This document shows, piece after piece, positions 1 to 8,186 of a DNA stretch of 12,848 bases. A program made the position numbers and the translations under genes. The notes under the pieces were generated by a model, which saw nothing but the letters and a program-made list of their open reading frames with translations, had not been told where the DNA came from and did not search any database. How positions within the stretch are numbered: position 1 is the stretch's first letter; each line of letters opens with the position of its first letter. The stretch spans positions 1-12,848 of the forward strand of contig CABUTN010000046.1 of the NCBI GenBank assembly GCA_902494565.1, given 5' to 3'. This DNA is from an uncultured Collinsella sp. Lineage in GTDB: Bacteria; Actinomycetota; Coriobacteriia; Coriobacteriales; Coriobacteriaceae.

Positions 1-2
1 GA

Positions 3-107
3 CCGGGGCGGGTTAAGTTTGTCGCGAGTTCCGCACGCAAAGGAAAGCACTTAATGTGCTTTCCGTCTTGCGCAGGACTGTAGAGCAGCAAACTTAACCC
101 GCCCCGG
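3..107. repeat. Long imperfect palindrome (MITE/REP-like or structured RNA element)
   Basis: Positions 3-21 and 89-107 are perfect 19-bp inverted repeats (core GGGGCGGGTTAAGTTTG). Inside them, 36-40 pairs with 68-72, and 42-50 (GGAAAGCAC) pairs perfectly with 56-64 around the loop TTAAT. Nearly the whole 105 bp can therefore fold as one hairpin or cruciform. There is no T-run after the right arm, so it is not a classic intrinsic terminator in the + direction. Non-coding by appearance. It could be a dispersed palindromic repeat, a small non-autonomous element, or a structured RNA. The left flank is cut by the window edge, so target-site duplications cannot be judged. Confidence 0.75.
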
Positions 108-313
108 CCCCGATGGCCCCAGACCGGCGGGATAGACCGGCTCAGATGGGGCTTTGATGCATGGGTGGTCTGTTGGTGGGCAAATGGGTATCATACTGTG
201 GTTATTGCATCGACTCTGTAATGCATGTTTGTACGTTCCCGGCGGTCGGTTTGCCAGAAGCGCCCCGTCGGTTGTTCCAGACCCGTTTCGAAGAAAGGAA
301 ACCACACGAACCT
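108..313 (+). other. Non-coding leader upstream of rnj, with a weak hairpin
   Basis: About 200 bases without a supported gene. GCCCC at 116-120 can pair with GGGGC at 148-152, and CCGG at 124-127 with CCGG at 137-140. The outer stem is followed only by TTT, so it could be a weak terminator for whatever lies upstream or a leader structure. TATCAT at 189-194 resembles a -10 box but has no convincing -35 partner 16-18 bp away, so no promoter is called. The rnj frame stays open upstream to an ATG at 161, but that extension has no RNase J features. Confidence 0.4.
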
Positions 314-1984
314 ATGGCAGCTAAAAAATCATCTCCCTTGAAGATCATCCCGCTCGGCGGCCTTGACGGCATCGGCAAGAACATGACGGTCTTCGAGTGC
401 GGCGACGACATGGTGCTCGTCGACGCTGGCCTCATGTTCCCCGACGACTCGCAGCCCGGTATCGACCTGGTGCTTCCGGATTACACCTACGTTCTGGAGA
501 ACGAGGAAAAGCTCCGCGGCATCATCGTCACTCACGGCCACGAGGACCACACCGGTTCGCTTCCGTATCTGCTGCAGGACCTCAACAACAAGGTGCCTAT
601 CTTCTCGAGCAAGCTGACGCTCGGCTTTATCGAGGGCAAGCTCTCCGAGTTCCGCATTCGCGCACCCAAGTTCCGTGAGGTCAAGGGCGGCAGCCACGTC
701 AATTTGGGTGGCATTTCGCTCGACTTCTTCTCGATGACGCACTCCATCCCGGGCGCTTTGGGCGTGTTCATCCGCACCAACCAGGGCACCGTTATGCACA
801 CCGGCGACTTTAAGCTCGACCAGACGCCCATCGACGGCGTCACGCCCGACTATGCCGCCATCAGCCGCTTTGCCAAGCAGGGCATCGACCTGCTGCTGTC
901 CGACTCCACCAACGCCACGGTCCCCGGCTTTACCAAGTCCGAGGCCGAGGTTGGCCCCAATCTGCTGCATGCCATCAAGAATGCTCCGGGCCGCGTGTTC
1001 GTCGCGTCGTTCTCGAGCCACATCCATCGTCTGCAGCAGATCTGCGACGCCGCCCGCAAGTGCGGCCGCAAGGTCGTCGTGACCGGTCGTTCCATGCTCA
1101 CCAACACCCGCGTGGCGCGCGAGCTCGGTTATCTCAACATCGATGATGCCGATATCATCGATGCCTTCGATATCGACAACCTGCCCGACGACAAGATTGT
1201 CGTCATGTGCACCGGTTCGCAGGGCGAGCCCCTGTCGGCCCTTTCGCGCATGGCCAACGGCGAGCACAAGACGCTCTCCATCCATGAGGGCGATACCGTC
1301 ATCCTCTCGGCAACGCCGGTCCCCGGTAACGAGAAGGCCGTTCAGCAGGTCGTCAACAGCCTGGCCAAGCTTGGCTGCGACGTGTGGGATAAGAACCGCG
1401 CCCTCGTTCATGTCTCGGGTCACGGTAGCCAGGAGGAGCTCAAGCTCCTGATGGCCATGGCCAAGCCTACGTACTTTATGCCGGTCCACGGCGAGGCCGT
1501 GCATCTGCGCGCCCATGCTCAACTTGCACGCAAGATGGGCCTCAAGGAAGATCATATCTTTATCCTCGACAACGGCGATACGCTCGAGATGCGTGGCGGT
1601 ATCGTCAAGCGCGGTACGCCCGTCGAGTCTGGCGTCGTCTACGTCGACGGACTGCGCATCGGCGATACCGACCCCATCGTCCTGCGCGATCGTCAGAAGC
1701 TTGCCAACGACGGTATGGTCACGGCTGTCGCTATCGTTTCGCTCAAGCACAAGAAGATCGAGGCCATCGAGTTCTCGGGCCGCGGCGTCTCCTTTGCCAT
1801 CGACGACCAGTTCTCCGAGGACGCCTCGGCGTCCATCATGAAGACGATCGAGAAGGGCAAGTTCAGCTTTACGAGCAGCGGTTCCGATGCCATTCGCAAG
1901 GCCGTGCGCGACTCGCTCTCTAACTTTATCTGGAGCCGTACGCGCACTCGTCCGATGATCATCCCGGTCGTCATGGAGGTTTAG
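314..1984 (+). CDS. rnj: Ribonuclease J
   Basis: Metallo-beta-lactamase/beta-CASP ribonuclease with 5'-to-3' exonuclease and endonuclease activity in mRNA decay and rRNA maturation; cytoplasmic. The start at 314 gives 556 aa, close to the usual RNase J length of about 555, and begins MAAKKSSPLKIIPLGGLDGI as family members do. Metal-binding motif THGHEDH lies at residues 73-79. Further family landmarks follow: MHTGDFKLD, the SDSTNA segment, the beta-CASP block with SFSSHIHR, then SGHGSQEE and PVHGE near the C-terminal third. The ATG at 161 in the same frame is rejected because the extra 51 residues look unlike the family. AAAGGA at 294-299 is the best ribosome site but sits about 14 nt from the ATG, longer than usual. 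First gene of a probable seven-gene operon. Coding for the next gene's ribosome site is built into its last codons. Confidence 0.95.
   Translation: MAAKKSSPLKIIPLGGLDGIGKNMTVFECGDDMVLVDAGLMFPDDSQPGIDLVLPDYTYVLENEEKLRGIIVTHGHEDHTGSLPYLLQDLNNKVPIFSSKLTLGFIEGKLSEFRIRAPKFREVKGGSHVNLGGISLDFFSMTHSIPGALGVFIRTNQGTVMHTGDFKLDQTPIDGVTPDYAAISRFAKQGIDLLLSDSTNATVPGFTKSEAEVGPNLLHAIKNAPGRVFVASFSSHIHRLQQICDAARKCGRKVVVTGRSMLTNTRVARELGYLNIDDADIIDAFDIDNLPDDKIVVMCTGSQGEPLSALSRMANGEHKTLSIHEGDTVILSATPVPGNEKAVQQVVNSLAKLGCDVWDKNRALVHVSGHGSQEELKLLMAMAKPTYFMPVHGEAVHLRAHAQLARKMGLKEDHIFILDNGDTLEMRGGIVKRGTPVESGVVYVDGLRIGDTDPIVLRDRQKLANDGMVTAVAIVSLKHKKIEAIEFSGRGVSFAIDDQFSEDASASIMKTIEKGKFSFTSSGSDAIRKAVRDSLSNFIWSRTRTRPMIIPVVMEV
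1975..1980 (+). promoter_or_regulatory. Ribosome binding site deciding the TTG start of ftsK
   Basis: GGAGGT lies inside the last codons of rnj, 5 nt before TTG at 1986. It is the strongest Shine-Dalgarno match nearby and supports a TTG start directly behind the rnj stop at 1982-1984, with likely translational coupling. Confidence 0.8.
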
Positions 1985-1985
1985 T

Positions 1986-4766
1986 TTGGCGCGCGGATCT
2001 GCACAAAACGCCAAAGGCAATAAAGCCAACAACCAACCGGCATCTGCTAAGGGTGCCGGTTCCCATCTTCGTGCCAATAAGGGCCATGAGGCCGAGTTCG
2101 ACGATTTTGAGCCCCTGGTCGAGCCTTCGGCCAACCGCGATATCGCCGGCGTGGTCATTGCCGTTTTGGCGATTGCGTCCTTCATTGCCGTGATTTCGCC
2201 GGCGACCGCACCCGTTACGGCTGCGGTTGCCGGTTTCTACCACCTGGGCTTTGGCCTGGGCGCCTACGTGCTGCCGATCGTCATTTTGCTCTTTGCCGCC
2301 ACGCTCTTTTTAGGCGAGGACTCGCCGCTCAACGTGCGCTCTGTTGCGGGCGGCGCCGTGGTCTTTATCGCCGTCGTCTCCATTCTATCGCTGATGGTGC
2401 CGGGTACGAGTGACTCGTGCGACCTTATGTTCACGCCGCAAAACCTGTCCGCCTCAGGTGGCTACATCGGTGCGTTTATTGCGAGTGCGCTGCAGAATGC
2501 CCTGGGTAAGCCTATCGCGATGGTGGTCCTGTTGGGTCTGGCCGTCGTCGGCTTTGTCATCATCGGCTTTTCGGTGGGTGGCGTTTTGCGCTCTGCCCGC
2601 GACCGTGCGGCCGATTTTGCCGAGCGCCGTCGTGCCGATGTCAACGCGAGTCCGTGGGGTGACGACGAAGCTCTGTCGGTGCCCGGCGTTGCCCGTCCGC
2701 ACCTGAGCATTCTTCGTCAAAAGGGCTCCGATGCCGCCGTGACCACGGTCATGGGCAACGATGCGGACCAGGTTCTGGACGATGACGACGAAGACGAGGA
2801 TCCGTTTGTCGACGTGTCCGACGCCGTGGAGGCCGAGCGTGCTAAGACGACGCTGCTGCCGCGCCGTCACGCTAAGAAAGGTAAGACGGCTCCCAAGCTC
2901 AATACGAGTGAGCCCGACCCGTCTTGGTCCGAGAGCGAGATTGAGCTTACCGAGGGTGATGACGAGGATGACGAGTCCCCGCTCGAGACTGCTAAAACCA
3001 CCTTGCTGCCGCGCCGCCATGCCAAGCGCGGCCAAGTGACCGGTCAGCTTTCGATGGAGGACGATCCGGACAAGGTCGACGAGTCCGAGCCGCCGTTCGC
3101 TGTTAATCCCGTCTCGGCCGCCCCTCAAATTCCTGATTTCCTCAAGCATCCCAAGGTTGCCGATGCGTCTGTTGCGAGCGCTGCCGAGGCGTCTACTTCG
3201 AGCGATGGGGGAGCGGACATTGCCCCCGCGGATAACGAGGGCGAAGAAGAGGACGGTCTTAAGCTTCCGCCGCTCGAAATCCTGCATGCAAACCCTCAGT
3301 CCGCTTCTGCCGCGTCTTCGGACAAGGAGCTGGAACAGACCGCCGAGTCGTTGCAATCAACGCTGCTTGAGTTTGGCCGTAGCGCTCGCGTCGTCGGCTG
3401 GATTGCCGGTCCCACGGTGACGACCTTTAAGCTGCAGCCCGGCGAGGGCGAGCGCGTGAGCAAGATTTCGAGCCTTGAGGACGACATTGCGCTTTCGCTT
3501 GCCGCCCAGTCCGTGCGTATCTTTGCGCCGATTCCCGGCACCTCGCTCGTGGGTATCGAGATTCCCAATCGCAAGCGTCAGAACGTCAACTTGGGCGACG
3601 TGCTGCCCTATGTTAAGGGCGGTCCGCTTGAGCTTGCCATTGGCCGCGACGCAGAGGGCACGCCGGTCGTCGCCGACCTCGCCAAGATGCCCCACCTGCT
3701 GATCGCCGGTACCACGGGTTCCGGTAAGTCGGTCATGATCAACTCCATCATCACGACCCTGCTCATGCGTGCCCTTCCCGAGGACGTTCGTCTGATCATG
3801 GTCGACCCCAAGCGCGTCGAGCTCGCAGGCTATAACGGCCTGCCGCATCTTTACGTGCCCGTAGTGACCGAGCCCAAGCAGGCCGCGAGTGCCTTGCAGT
3901 GGGCGGTGTCCGAGATGGAGCGCCGCCTGAAGGTCTTCGAGCGCCTGAACGTGCGCAAGATCTCGACCTATAACGAAAAGCAGGCCGCCGGCGAGTTTGA
4001 GCATTACGATAACCCGCCGCAAAAGATGCCCTACCTGGTCATCATCATCGACGAGCTTTCGGACCTGATGATGGTTGCCGGCAAGGACGTCGAGGCGTCG
4101 ATTGTGCGTATCGCCCAGCTGGGCCGTGCCGCCGGTATCCACCTTATCGTGGCGACCCAGCGTCCGAGCTCTAACGTGGTGACGGGTCTCATCAAGGCAA
4201 ACATTACTAACCGTATCGCCTTCAACGTCGCAACGGGCATCGACTCCCGCGTCATCATCGACCAGATGGGTGCCGAAAAGCTCACCGGCTTGGGTGACAT
4301 GCTGTTCTCAAAGGTCGACTGGGGCAAGCCCCGCCGTATCCAGGGCTGCTTTGTTTCGGATGACGAGATCAACGAGATTGTCGAGTTCGTCAAGTCGCAA
4401 AGCGAGCCCGACTACCATGAGGAGATCCTGTCGGCTGTGGCACCTGCCTCCATGTCCATGGCAGGTGGCGGCGGCATCGTGCGCACCGGCGTTGCCGAGC
4501 CTCAGGACGACGATCCGCTTATCTGGGAAGCCGCTCATATTGTGGTGGAATCGCAGCTGGGCTCCACATCTGGCCTGCAGCGCCGCCTGAAGGTTGGCTA
4601 TGCGCGCGCCGGGCGTATTATGGACATGCTGGAAGAAAAGGGTGTCGTCGGACCGCCCGACGGTTCCAAGCCGCGCGAGGTCCTGCTGGATGAAGAAGGC
4701 CTTGCCGCGCTGGAATCCGTCGACGCCGAGATGGCACGTGAAGATCGTGAGTTTGGAGGATTCTGA
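1986..4766 (+). CDS. ftsK: DNA translocase FtsK/SpoIIIE
   Basis: Membrane-anchored ATP-driven DNA pump that clears chromosome termini from the division septum. 926 aa. The N-terminus carries hydrophobic segments near residues 52-71, 89-109, 118-138 and 176-200. A long acidic, low-complexity linker spans about 205-440. The motor follows: Walker A GTTGSGKS at 575-582, Walker B IIIDE ending at D689-E690, and the ATQRPSSNV segment after it. The C-terminal gamma winged helix (about 842-905, with TSGLQRRLKVGYARAGRIMD) would read polar DNA motifs. The linker holds two copies of AKTTLLPRRHAK(K/R)G, at 286-299 and 336-349, each preceded by an acidic run. The start is TTG with a strong ribosome site in the end of rnj. 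The stop TGA overlaps the next ATG (TGATG). No degradation is seen: every motor motif is intact. Confidence 0.96.
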   Translation: MARGSAQNAKGNKANNQPASAKGAGSHLRANKGHEAEFDDFEPLVEPSANRDIAGVVIAVLAIASFIAVISPATAPVTAAVAGFYHLGFGLGAYVLPIVILLFAATLFLGEDSPLNVRSVAGGAVVFIAVVSILSLMVPGTSDSCDLMFTPQNLSASGGYIGAFIASALQNALGKPIAMVVLLGLAVVGFVIIGFSVGGVLRSARDRAADFAERRRADVNASPWGDDEALSVPGVARPHLSILRQKGSDAAVTTVMGNDADQVLDDDDEDEDPFVDVSDAVEAERAKTTLLPRRHAKKGKTAPKLNTSEPDPSWSESEIELTEGDDEDDESPLETAKTTLLPRRHAKRGQVTGQLSMEDDPDKVDESEPPFAVNPVSAAPQIPDFLKHPKVADASVASAAEASTSSDGGADIAPADNEGEEEDGLKLPPLEILHANPQSASAASSDKELEQTAESLQSTLLEFGRSARVVGWIAGPTVTTFKLQPGEGERVSKISSLEDDIALSLAAQSVRIFAPIPGTSLVGIEIPNRKRQNVNLGDVLPYVKGGPLELAIGRDAEGTPVVADLAKMPHLLIAGTTGSGKSVMINSIITTLLMRALPEDVRLIMVDPKRVELAGYNGLPHLYVPVVTEPKQAASALQWAVSEMERRLKVFERLNVRKISTYNEKQAAGEFEHYDNPPQKMPYLVIIIDELSDLMMVAGKDVEASIVRIAQLGRAAGIHLIVATQRPSSNVVTGLIKANITNRIAFNVATGIDSRVIIDQMGAEKLTGLGDMLFSKVDWGKPRRIQGCFVSDDEINEIVEFVKSQSEPDYHEEILSAVAPASMSMAGGGGIVRTGVAEPQDDDPLIWEAAHIVVESQLGSTSGLQRRLKVGYARAGRIMDMLEEKGVVGPPDGSKPREVLLDEEGLAALESVDAEMAREDREFGGF

Positions 4767-6277
4767 TGGCTGCACGCTTTGGTGACATGCTGCTCGAGCA
4801 GCGTCGCCGAATGGGCCTTTCCATTCAGCAGGTCGCCAACACCATCAAAATCAGGCCGCAGATCATCGAGTTTTTCGAGAATGGCAATTTTGCATCGATG
4901 CCTCCGCGCGGCTATGCGCAGGGCATGATTTCGAGCTATGCGCGCTTTTTGGGCCTCAATCCGCGGGAGGTCGTCAACGCTTATTTTGACGATCTGATGG
5001 CGTATGAGCGCGAGACGTCGCAGCAGGGTGGTCGTTTTCAGGACGCCGCCGGCTACGTCAATTCGCGTTCCTCGGTCGACAACGGCCGCTTCCTGATGGT
5101 TCAGGGCGGGCGTTCGACGCGTTATGGCCAGCGCCCTCAGCAGGCTGGCTATGTTACCGAGACGGGCTCGAGCGAGGATATTCGTTCCCAGCGCGATCGT
5201 TTTCGCAGCACGCCGGTGCCCGAGGAGCGCGCACTCCCCGCTGCCCGCGGTGTCGTACGAGACCCTCGTGTGGGCTATGGCGATGGTGGTTATTCCGATC
5301 GCGGGTACCGTGGCGTTTCTTCCGGTCGCCCGCGCGGCGGCTATGCAGACGCCGACACTACGCAGGTGACGCCTCGCCTTCGATCCCAGTCGCAGCCTTA
5401 TAGCCAGCGCTCCATAGCGCCTCGCTCGGGCCAGCGCAACTACCAGGGTCGCGGCGAGCTCGCCTCCCGCTCGGGCCAGTGCAATATGCAGCGTCAGGGT
5501 AGTTATCGCGGTCGTTCCGACAATAACCGCGGTCGTATGCCCCAAGGCACCGGTCGCGGTGGTTCCAATCGTGGACGCGGCGGTGGGCGTGCTCCCCAGA
5601 ACAACGGTCTCGATCCTCGTATCGTTTACGCCGGTATCGGTGCCGTGGCGCTGCTGCTGATCGTGCTCATCGTGGTGCTCCTGCGTGGCTGCGGCTCCCC
5701 GGCGCCCGAGTCGACGCCCGAGACGCCCGTTGCCACCAAGACAACGACTAAGAAGTCTTCCAAGAAGACCGAATCCGTCGATGAGGATGAAGATACCGAT
5801 GAGACGACGGACGAGTCGACCGATTCGGACGCCGCCAACACGAAGGCCAAGAAGGAGGAGAGCGAGGTCACAAAGGTCAAGATCTCCGTTGCCAAGGGCA
5901 AGACTGCTTGGATTGAGGTCAAGGTTGATGGCAAGTCGGTCTATGGCGCCCAGGCGACCGGCCCCTTTGAGCAGGAATACACGCCCGAGTCCTCGATCGA
6001 GATCACCACGTCCAAGGCTTCCGATGTCACGGTTACCAAGAACGGCGAAAAGGTCCGCTACGACACTAAGACGTCGGGCGTGGCACGCGTGACGATCACC
6101 GTTCCCAAGAAGGAGACGACCGACTCCGAGGACGGCGAGAACACTGACGGTACCGATGGCACCGAAAGTACCGACGGAACCGATGGAACCGACGCCCAGT
6201 CCACGGACGGCACAGACACCGCCACCGACGGGCAGACTACGTCCTATTCAGACGACTATTCGTATGACAGCTACTAA
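4766..6277 (+). CDS. rodZ: RodZ-like helix-turn-helix membrane protein
   Basis: 503 aa in RodZ-type order. Residues 1-80 form the cytoplasmic HTH_25-like domain (LLEQRRRMGLSIQQVANTIK ... PPRGYAQGMISSYARFLGL), which in RodZ binds MreB and supports rod shape. Residues 81-285 are disordered and rich in Arg, Gly, Gln and Ser, ending in an RG-rich stretch at about 246-275. One membrane helix lies at 286-306. Outside, 307-370 is a Lys/Thr/Asp/Glu-rich spacer, about 371-447 is a beta-rich domain resembling the RodZ C-terminal DUF4115, and 451-503 is a Thr/Asp/Gly-rich tail. GGAGGA at 4755-4760 sits 5 nt before the ATG, which overlaps the ftsK stop. The protein is longer than E. coli RodZ (about 340 aa), through both low-complexity regions. 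Family membership is fairly firm; an MreB role here is inferred, since mreB is not in the window. Confidence 0.82.
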   Translation: MAARFGDMLLEQRRRMGLSIQQVANTIKIRPQIIEFFENGNFASMPPRGYAQGMISSYARFLGLNPREVVNAYFDDLMAYERETSQQGGRFQDAAGYVNSRSSVDNGRFLMVQGGRSTRYGQRPQQAGYVTETGSSEDIRSQRDRFRSTPVPEERALPAARGVVRDPRVGYGDGGYSDRGYRGVSSGRPRGGYADADTTQVTPRLRSQSQPYSQRSIAPRSGQRNYQGRGELASRSGQCNMQRQGSYRGRSDNNRGRMPQGTGRGGSNRGRGGGRAPQNNGLDPRIVYAGIGAVALLLIVLIVVLLRGCGSPAPESTPETPVATKTTTKKSSKKTESVDEDEDTDETTDESTDSDAANTKAKKEESEVTKVKISVAKGKTAWIEVKVDGKSVYGAQATGPFEQEYTPESSIEITTSKASDVTVTKNGEKVRYDTKTSGVARVTITVPKKETTDSEDGENTDGTDGTESTDGTDGTDAQSTDGTDTATDGQTTSYSDDYSYDSY

Positions 6278-6303
6278 GCCGCTCGTAAGCGAAAGGATTA
6301 ACC

Positions 6304-6801
6304 ATGGCTAAAGATTCCAGCTTCGACGTCGTGTCCGAGGTCAATATGCAGGAGGTCGACAATGCCTTCCAGCAGACCACGCGCGAGATTTCCCAGCGCT
6401 ATGACCTGAAGGACTCCGGCGCCACGATCGAGCTTTCGAAGGGCGACAAGCTCTTTGCGATCAACGCCCCGGCCGACTTTGTCTCCAAGCAGATCATCGA
6501 CGTCCTGAGCTCCAAGCTCATCAAGCGCGGCATCGATCTTAAGGCCGTGTCCTGGGATGCGCCTCAGGCTGCATCGGGCGGTACCGTGCGCGTGCTCGGT
6601 CACATCGTCGAGGGTATCGACCAGACGACTGCCAAGAAGATTAATAAGGACATTAAGGATCAGAAGCTCAAGGTCAAGGTGACGATTGAGGCCGACAAAC
6701 TGCGTGTTTCCTCTGCTTCCAAGGATGCGCTGCAGACCGTGATCCAGTTCCTGCGCGACCAGGACTACGGTCAGCCGCTGCAGTTCACCAACTACCGCTA
6801 A
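6304..6801 (+). CDS. yajQ: YajQ family nucleotide-binding protein
   Basis: 165 aa, the normal YajQ length, and recognisable end to end: MAKDSSFDVVSEVNMQEVDN at the start, the SQRYDLKDSGATIEL segment, FAINAPADFV, IKRGIDLKAV, and the C-terminal DQDYGQPLQFTNYR. The family has two ferredoxin-like domains. Members bind nucleic acids or nucleotides, and some proteobacterial members bind cyclic di-GMP and act with transcription factors. Which ligand applies here cannot be read from the sequence. GAAAGGA at 6291-6297 lies 6 nt before the ATG. It sits 26 bp after the RodZ-like gene and 26 bp before rimO with no terminator between, so it is part of the same operon. Confidence 0.93.
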   Translation: MAKDSSFDVVSEVNMQEVDNAFQQTTREISQRYDLKDSGATIELSKGDKLFAINAPADFVSKQIIDVLSSKLIKRGIDLKAVSWDAPQAASGGTVRVLGHIVEGIDQTTAKKINKDIKDQKLKVKVTIEADKLRVSSASKDALQTVIQFLRDQDYGQPLQFTNYR

Positions 6802-6827
6802 TTCATTCGAAAGGACTGCTCTCCAAC

Positions 6828-8177
6828 ATGGATACTCCGTTGGGCTCCGTACTCTATATCACCCTCGGGTGCGCCAAGAACGAGGTCGATACCGACCGTA
6901 TGCGTTCGCTGCTGACCGCTGCGGGCTACGAGGAGGCATTCGATCCGCAGGATGCCGATATCGCCATCGTCAATACGTGCTCGTTCCTTGCCTCTGCAAC
7001 GTCCGAGAGCATCGAGACCACGCTCGAGCTTGCCAACGAGGTGCAGGACGGCGTTCGTTCTTGCCCGATCGTCATGTGCGGCTGTGTGCCGTCACGCTAC
7101 GGCAACGACCTGCCCGACGAGCTGCCCGAGGTCGCGGCCTTTGTGAAGGCCGACGAGGAAGACGGCATCGTCTCTGTCATCGATGACGTTCTGGGTGTCG
7201 AGCGCGAGATTGCCGCCTATATTCCGCAGGTCAAGCGCACCGTCGAGGGCGCTGTCGCATACGTCAAGATCTCCGATGGCTGTAACCGCTTCTGTAGCTT
7301 CTGCATGATCCCGTATATCCGCGGTCGTTATCACTCGCGCAATGCCGAGTGCATTATCTCCGAGGTACGCGATCTGGTCGCCGGTGGCGTGCGCGAGATC
7401 GTTCTGATCGGTCAGGACACGGGCATCTGGGGTACCGACTTTGCCGACGAGGACCTCGCCGAGGGCGCGCCGCGCAATCTGGCGCAGCTGTTGCAGGCCG
7501 TTGCTGAGGCGGTGCGTCCTCATAACGTGTGGGTCCGCGTACTCTACCTGCAGCCCGAGGGCATGACCGACGAGCTTATCGAGACCATTCGCGATACGCT
7601 CGAGGTGCTGCCCTATATCGATATCCCCGTGCAGCACTGCGACGCGCGCATCCTCAAGGCCATGCGCCGCTCCGGTTCGCGCCAGGAGCTCGAGGACCTG
7701 TTCCGCGACCTGCGCGAGCGCATCCCCGGTATCGTGATTCGCTCCACAGCCATGGTAGGGTTCCCGACCGAGACCGACGACGAGTTCCGCGATCTCATTG
7801 ACTTTATGGACACCGTCGGATTTGACTACACGAGCGTCTTTGCCTACTCACGGGAGGAAGGCAGCCTGGCCGCCAAGATGGAGGATCAGGTCGACGAAGA
7901 AGTCAAGCTCGAGCGCGCCCAGGAGGCCATGGACCTGGCCGAGTCGCTCGGTTTTGCTGCAACTGCCGCACATGTGGGTGAGCGCGCCCAGGTGATTGTC
8001 GACGGTATCGAGGAGACCGAGGACGGTGCTGAGCTCATCGGACATGCCTGGTTCCAGGCACCCGATTCCGATGGCGCGGTGCACTTGGACGCCAGCGAGG
8101 CGTCCGTGGGCGATATTCTGACGGTCGAGTTTACCGATAGCTTCTGCTATGAGCTTATCGGTCATGTTGTGGAGTAG
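6828..8177 (+). CDS. rimO: Ribosomal protein S12 methylthiotransferase RimO
   Basis: Radical-SAM enzyme that adds a methylthio group to a conserved aspartate of ribosomal protein S12. 449 aa, close to the family norm of about 440. The N-terminal domain has the three cysteines for the second iron-sulfur cluster: C15 (TLGCAKNEVD), C51 (VNTCSF) and C86 (CGCVPSRYG). The radical-SAM CxxxCxxC motif is C152, C156 and C159 (DGCNRFCSFCMIPYIRGR). A TRAM-like domain ends the protein (about 375-449). LGCAKNEVD and IPYIRGRY favour RimO over its tRNA-modifying relative MiaB. GAAAGGA at 6809-6815 is 12 nt from the ATG, a slightly long spacing. All cluster ligands are present, so the enzyme should be active. 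The stop overlaps the ribosome site of pgsA. Confidence 0.95.
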   Translation: MDTPLGSVLYITLGCAKNEVDTDRMRSLLTAAGYEEAFDPQDADIAIVNTCSFLASATSESIETTLELANEVQDGVRSCPIVMCGCVPSRYGNDLPDELPEVAAFVKADEEDGIVSVIDDVLGVEREIAAYIPQVKRTVEGAVAYVKISDGCNRFCSFCMIPYIRGRYHSRNAECIISEVRDLVAGGVREIVLIGQDTGIWGTDFADEDLAEGAPRNLAQLLQAVAEAVRPHNVWVRVLYLQPEGMTDELIETIRDTLEVLPYIDIPVQHCDARILKAMRRSGSRQELEDLFRDLRERIPGIVIRSTAMVGFPTETDDEFRDLIDFMDTVGFDYTSVFAYSREEGSLAAKMEDQVDEEVKLERAQEAMDLAESLGFAATAAHVGERAQVIVDGIEETEDGAELIGHAWFQAPDSDGAVHLDASEASVGDILTVEFTDSFCYELIGHVVE

Positions 8178-8186
8178 GAGAGCGTC

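Noticed and set aside
189..194. TATCAT as a -10 box for rnj
   Set aside because: The hexamer 17 bp upstream (TGGTCT) and neighbouring spacings give no acceptable -35 box.
161..313. In-frame upstream extension of rnj
   Set aside because: No ribosome site and no resemblance to RNase J; family homology and length fit the ATG at 314.
329..2185. 618-codon open frame on the minus strand across rnj
   Set aside because: It mirrors the codon pattern of rnj, whose motifs are complete. The translation is an Asp/Arg/Leu/His-rich low-information sequence with no recognisable domain, typical of antisense shadows in high-GC genes.
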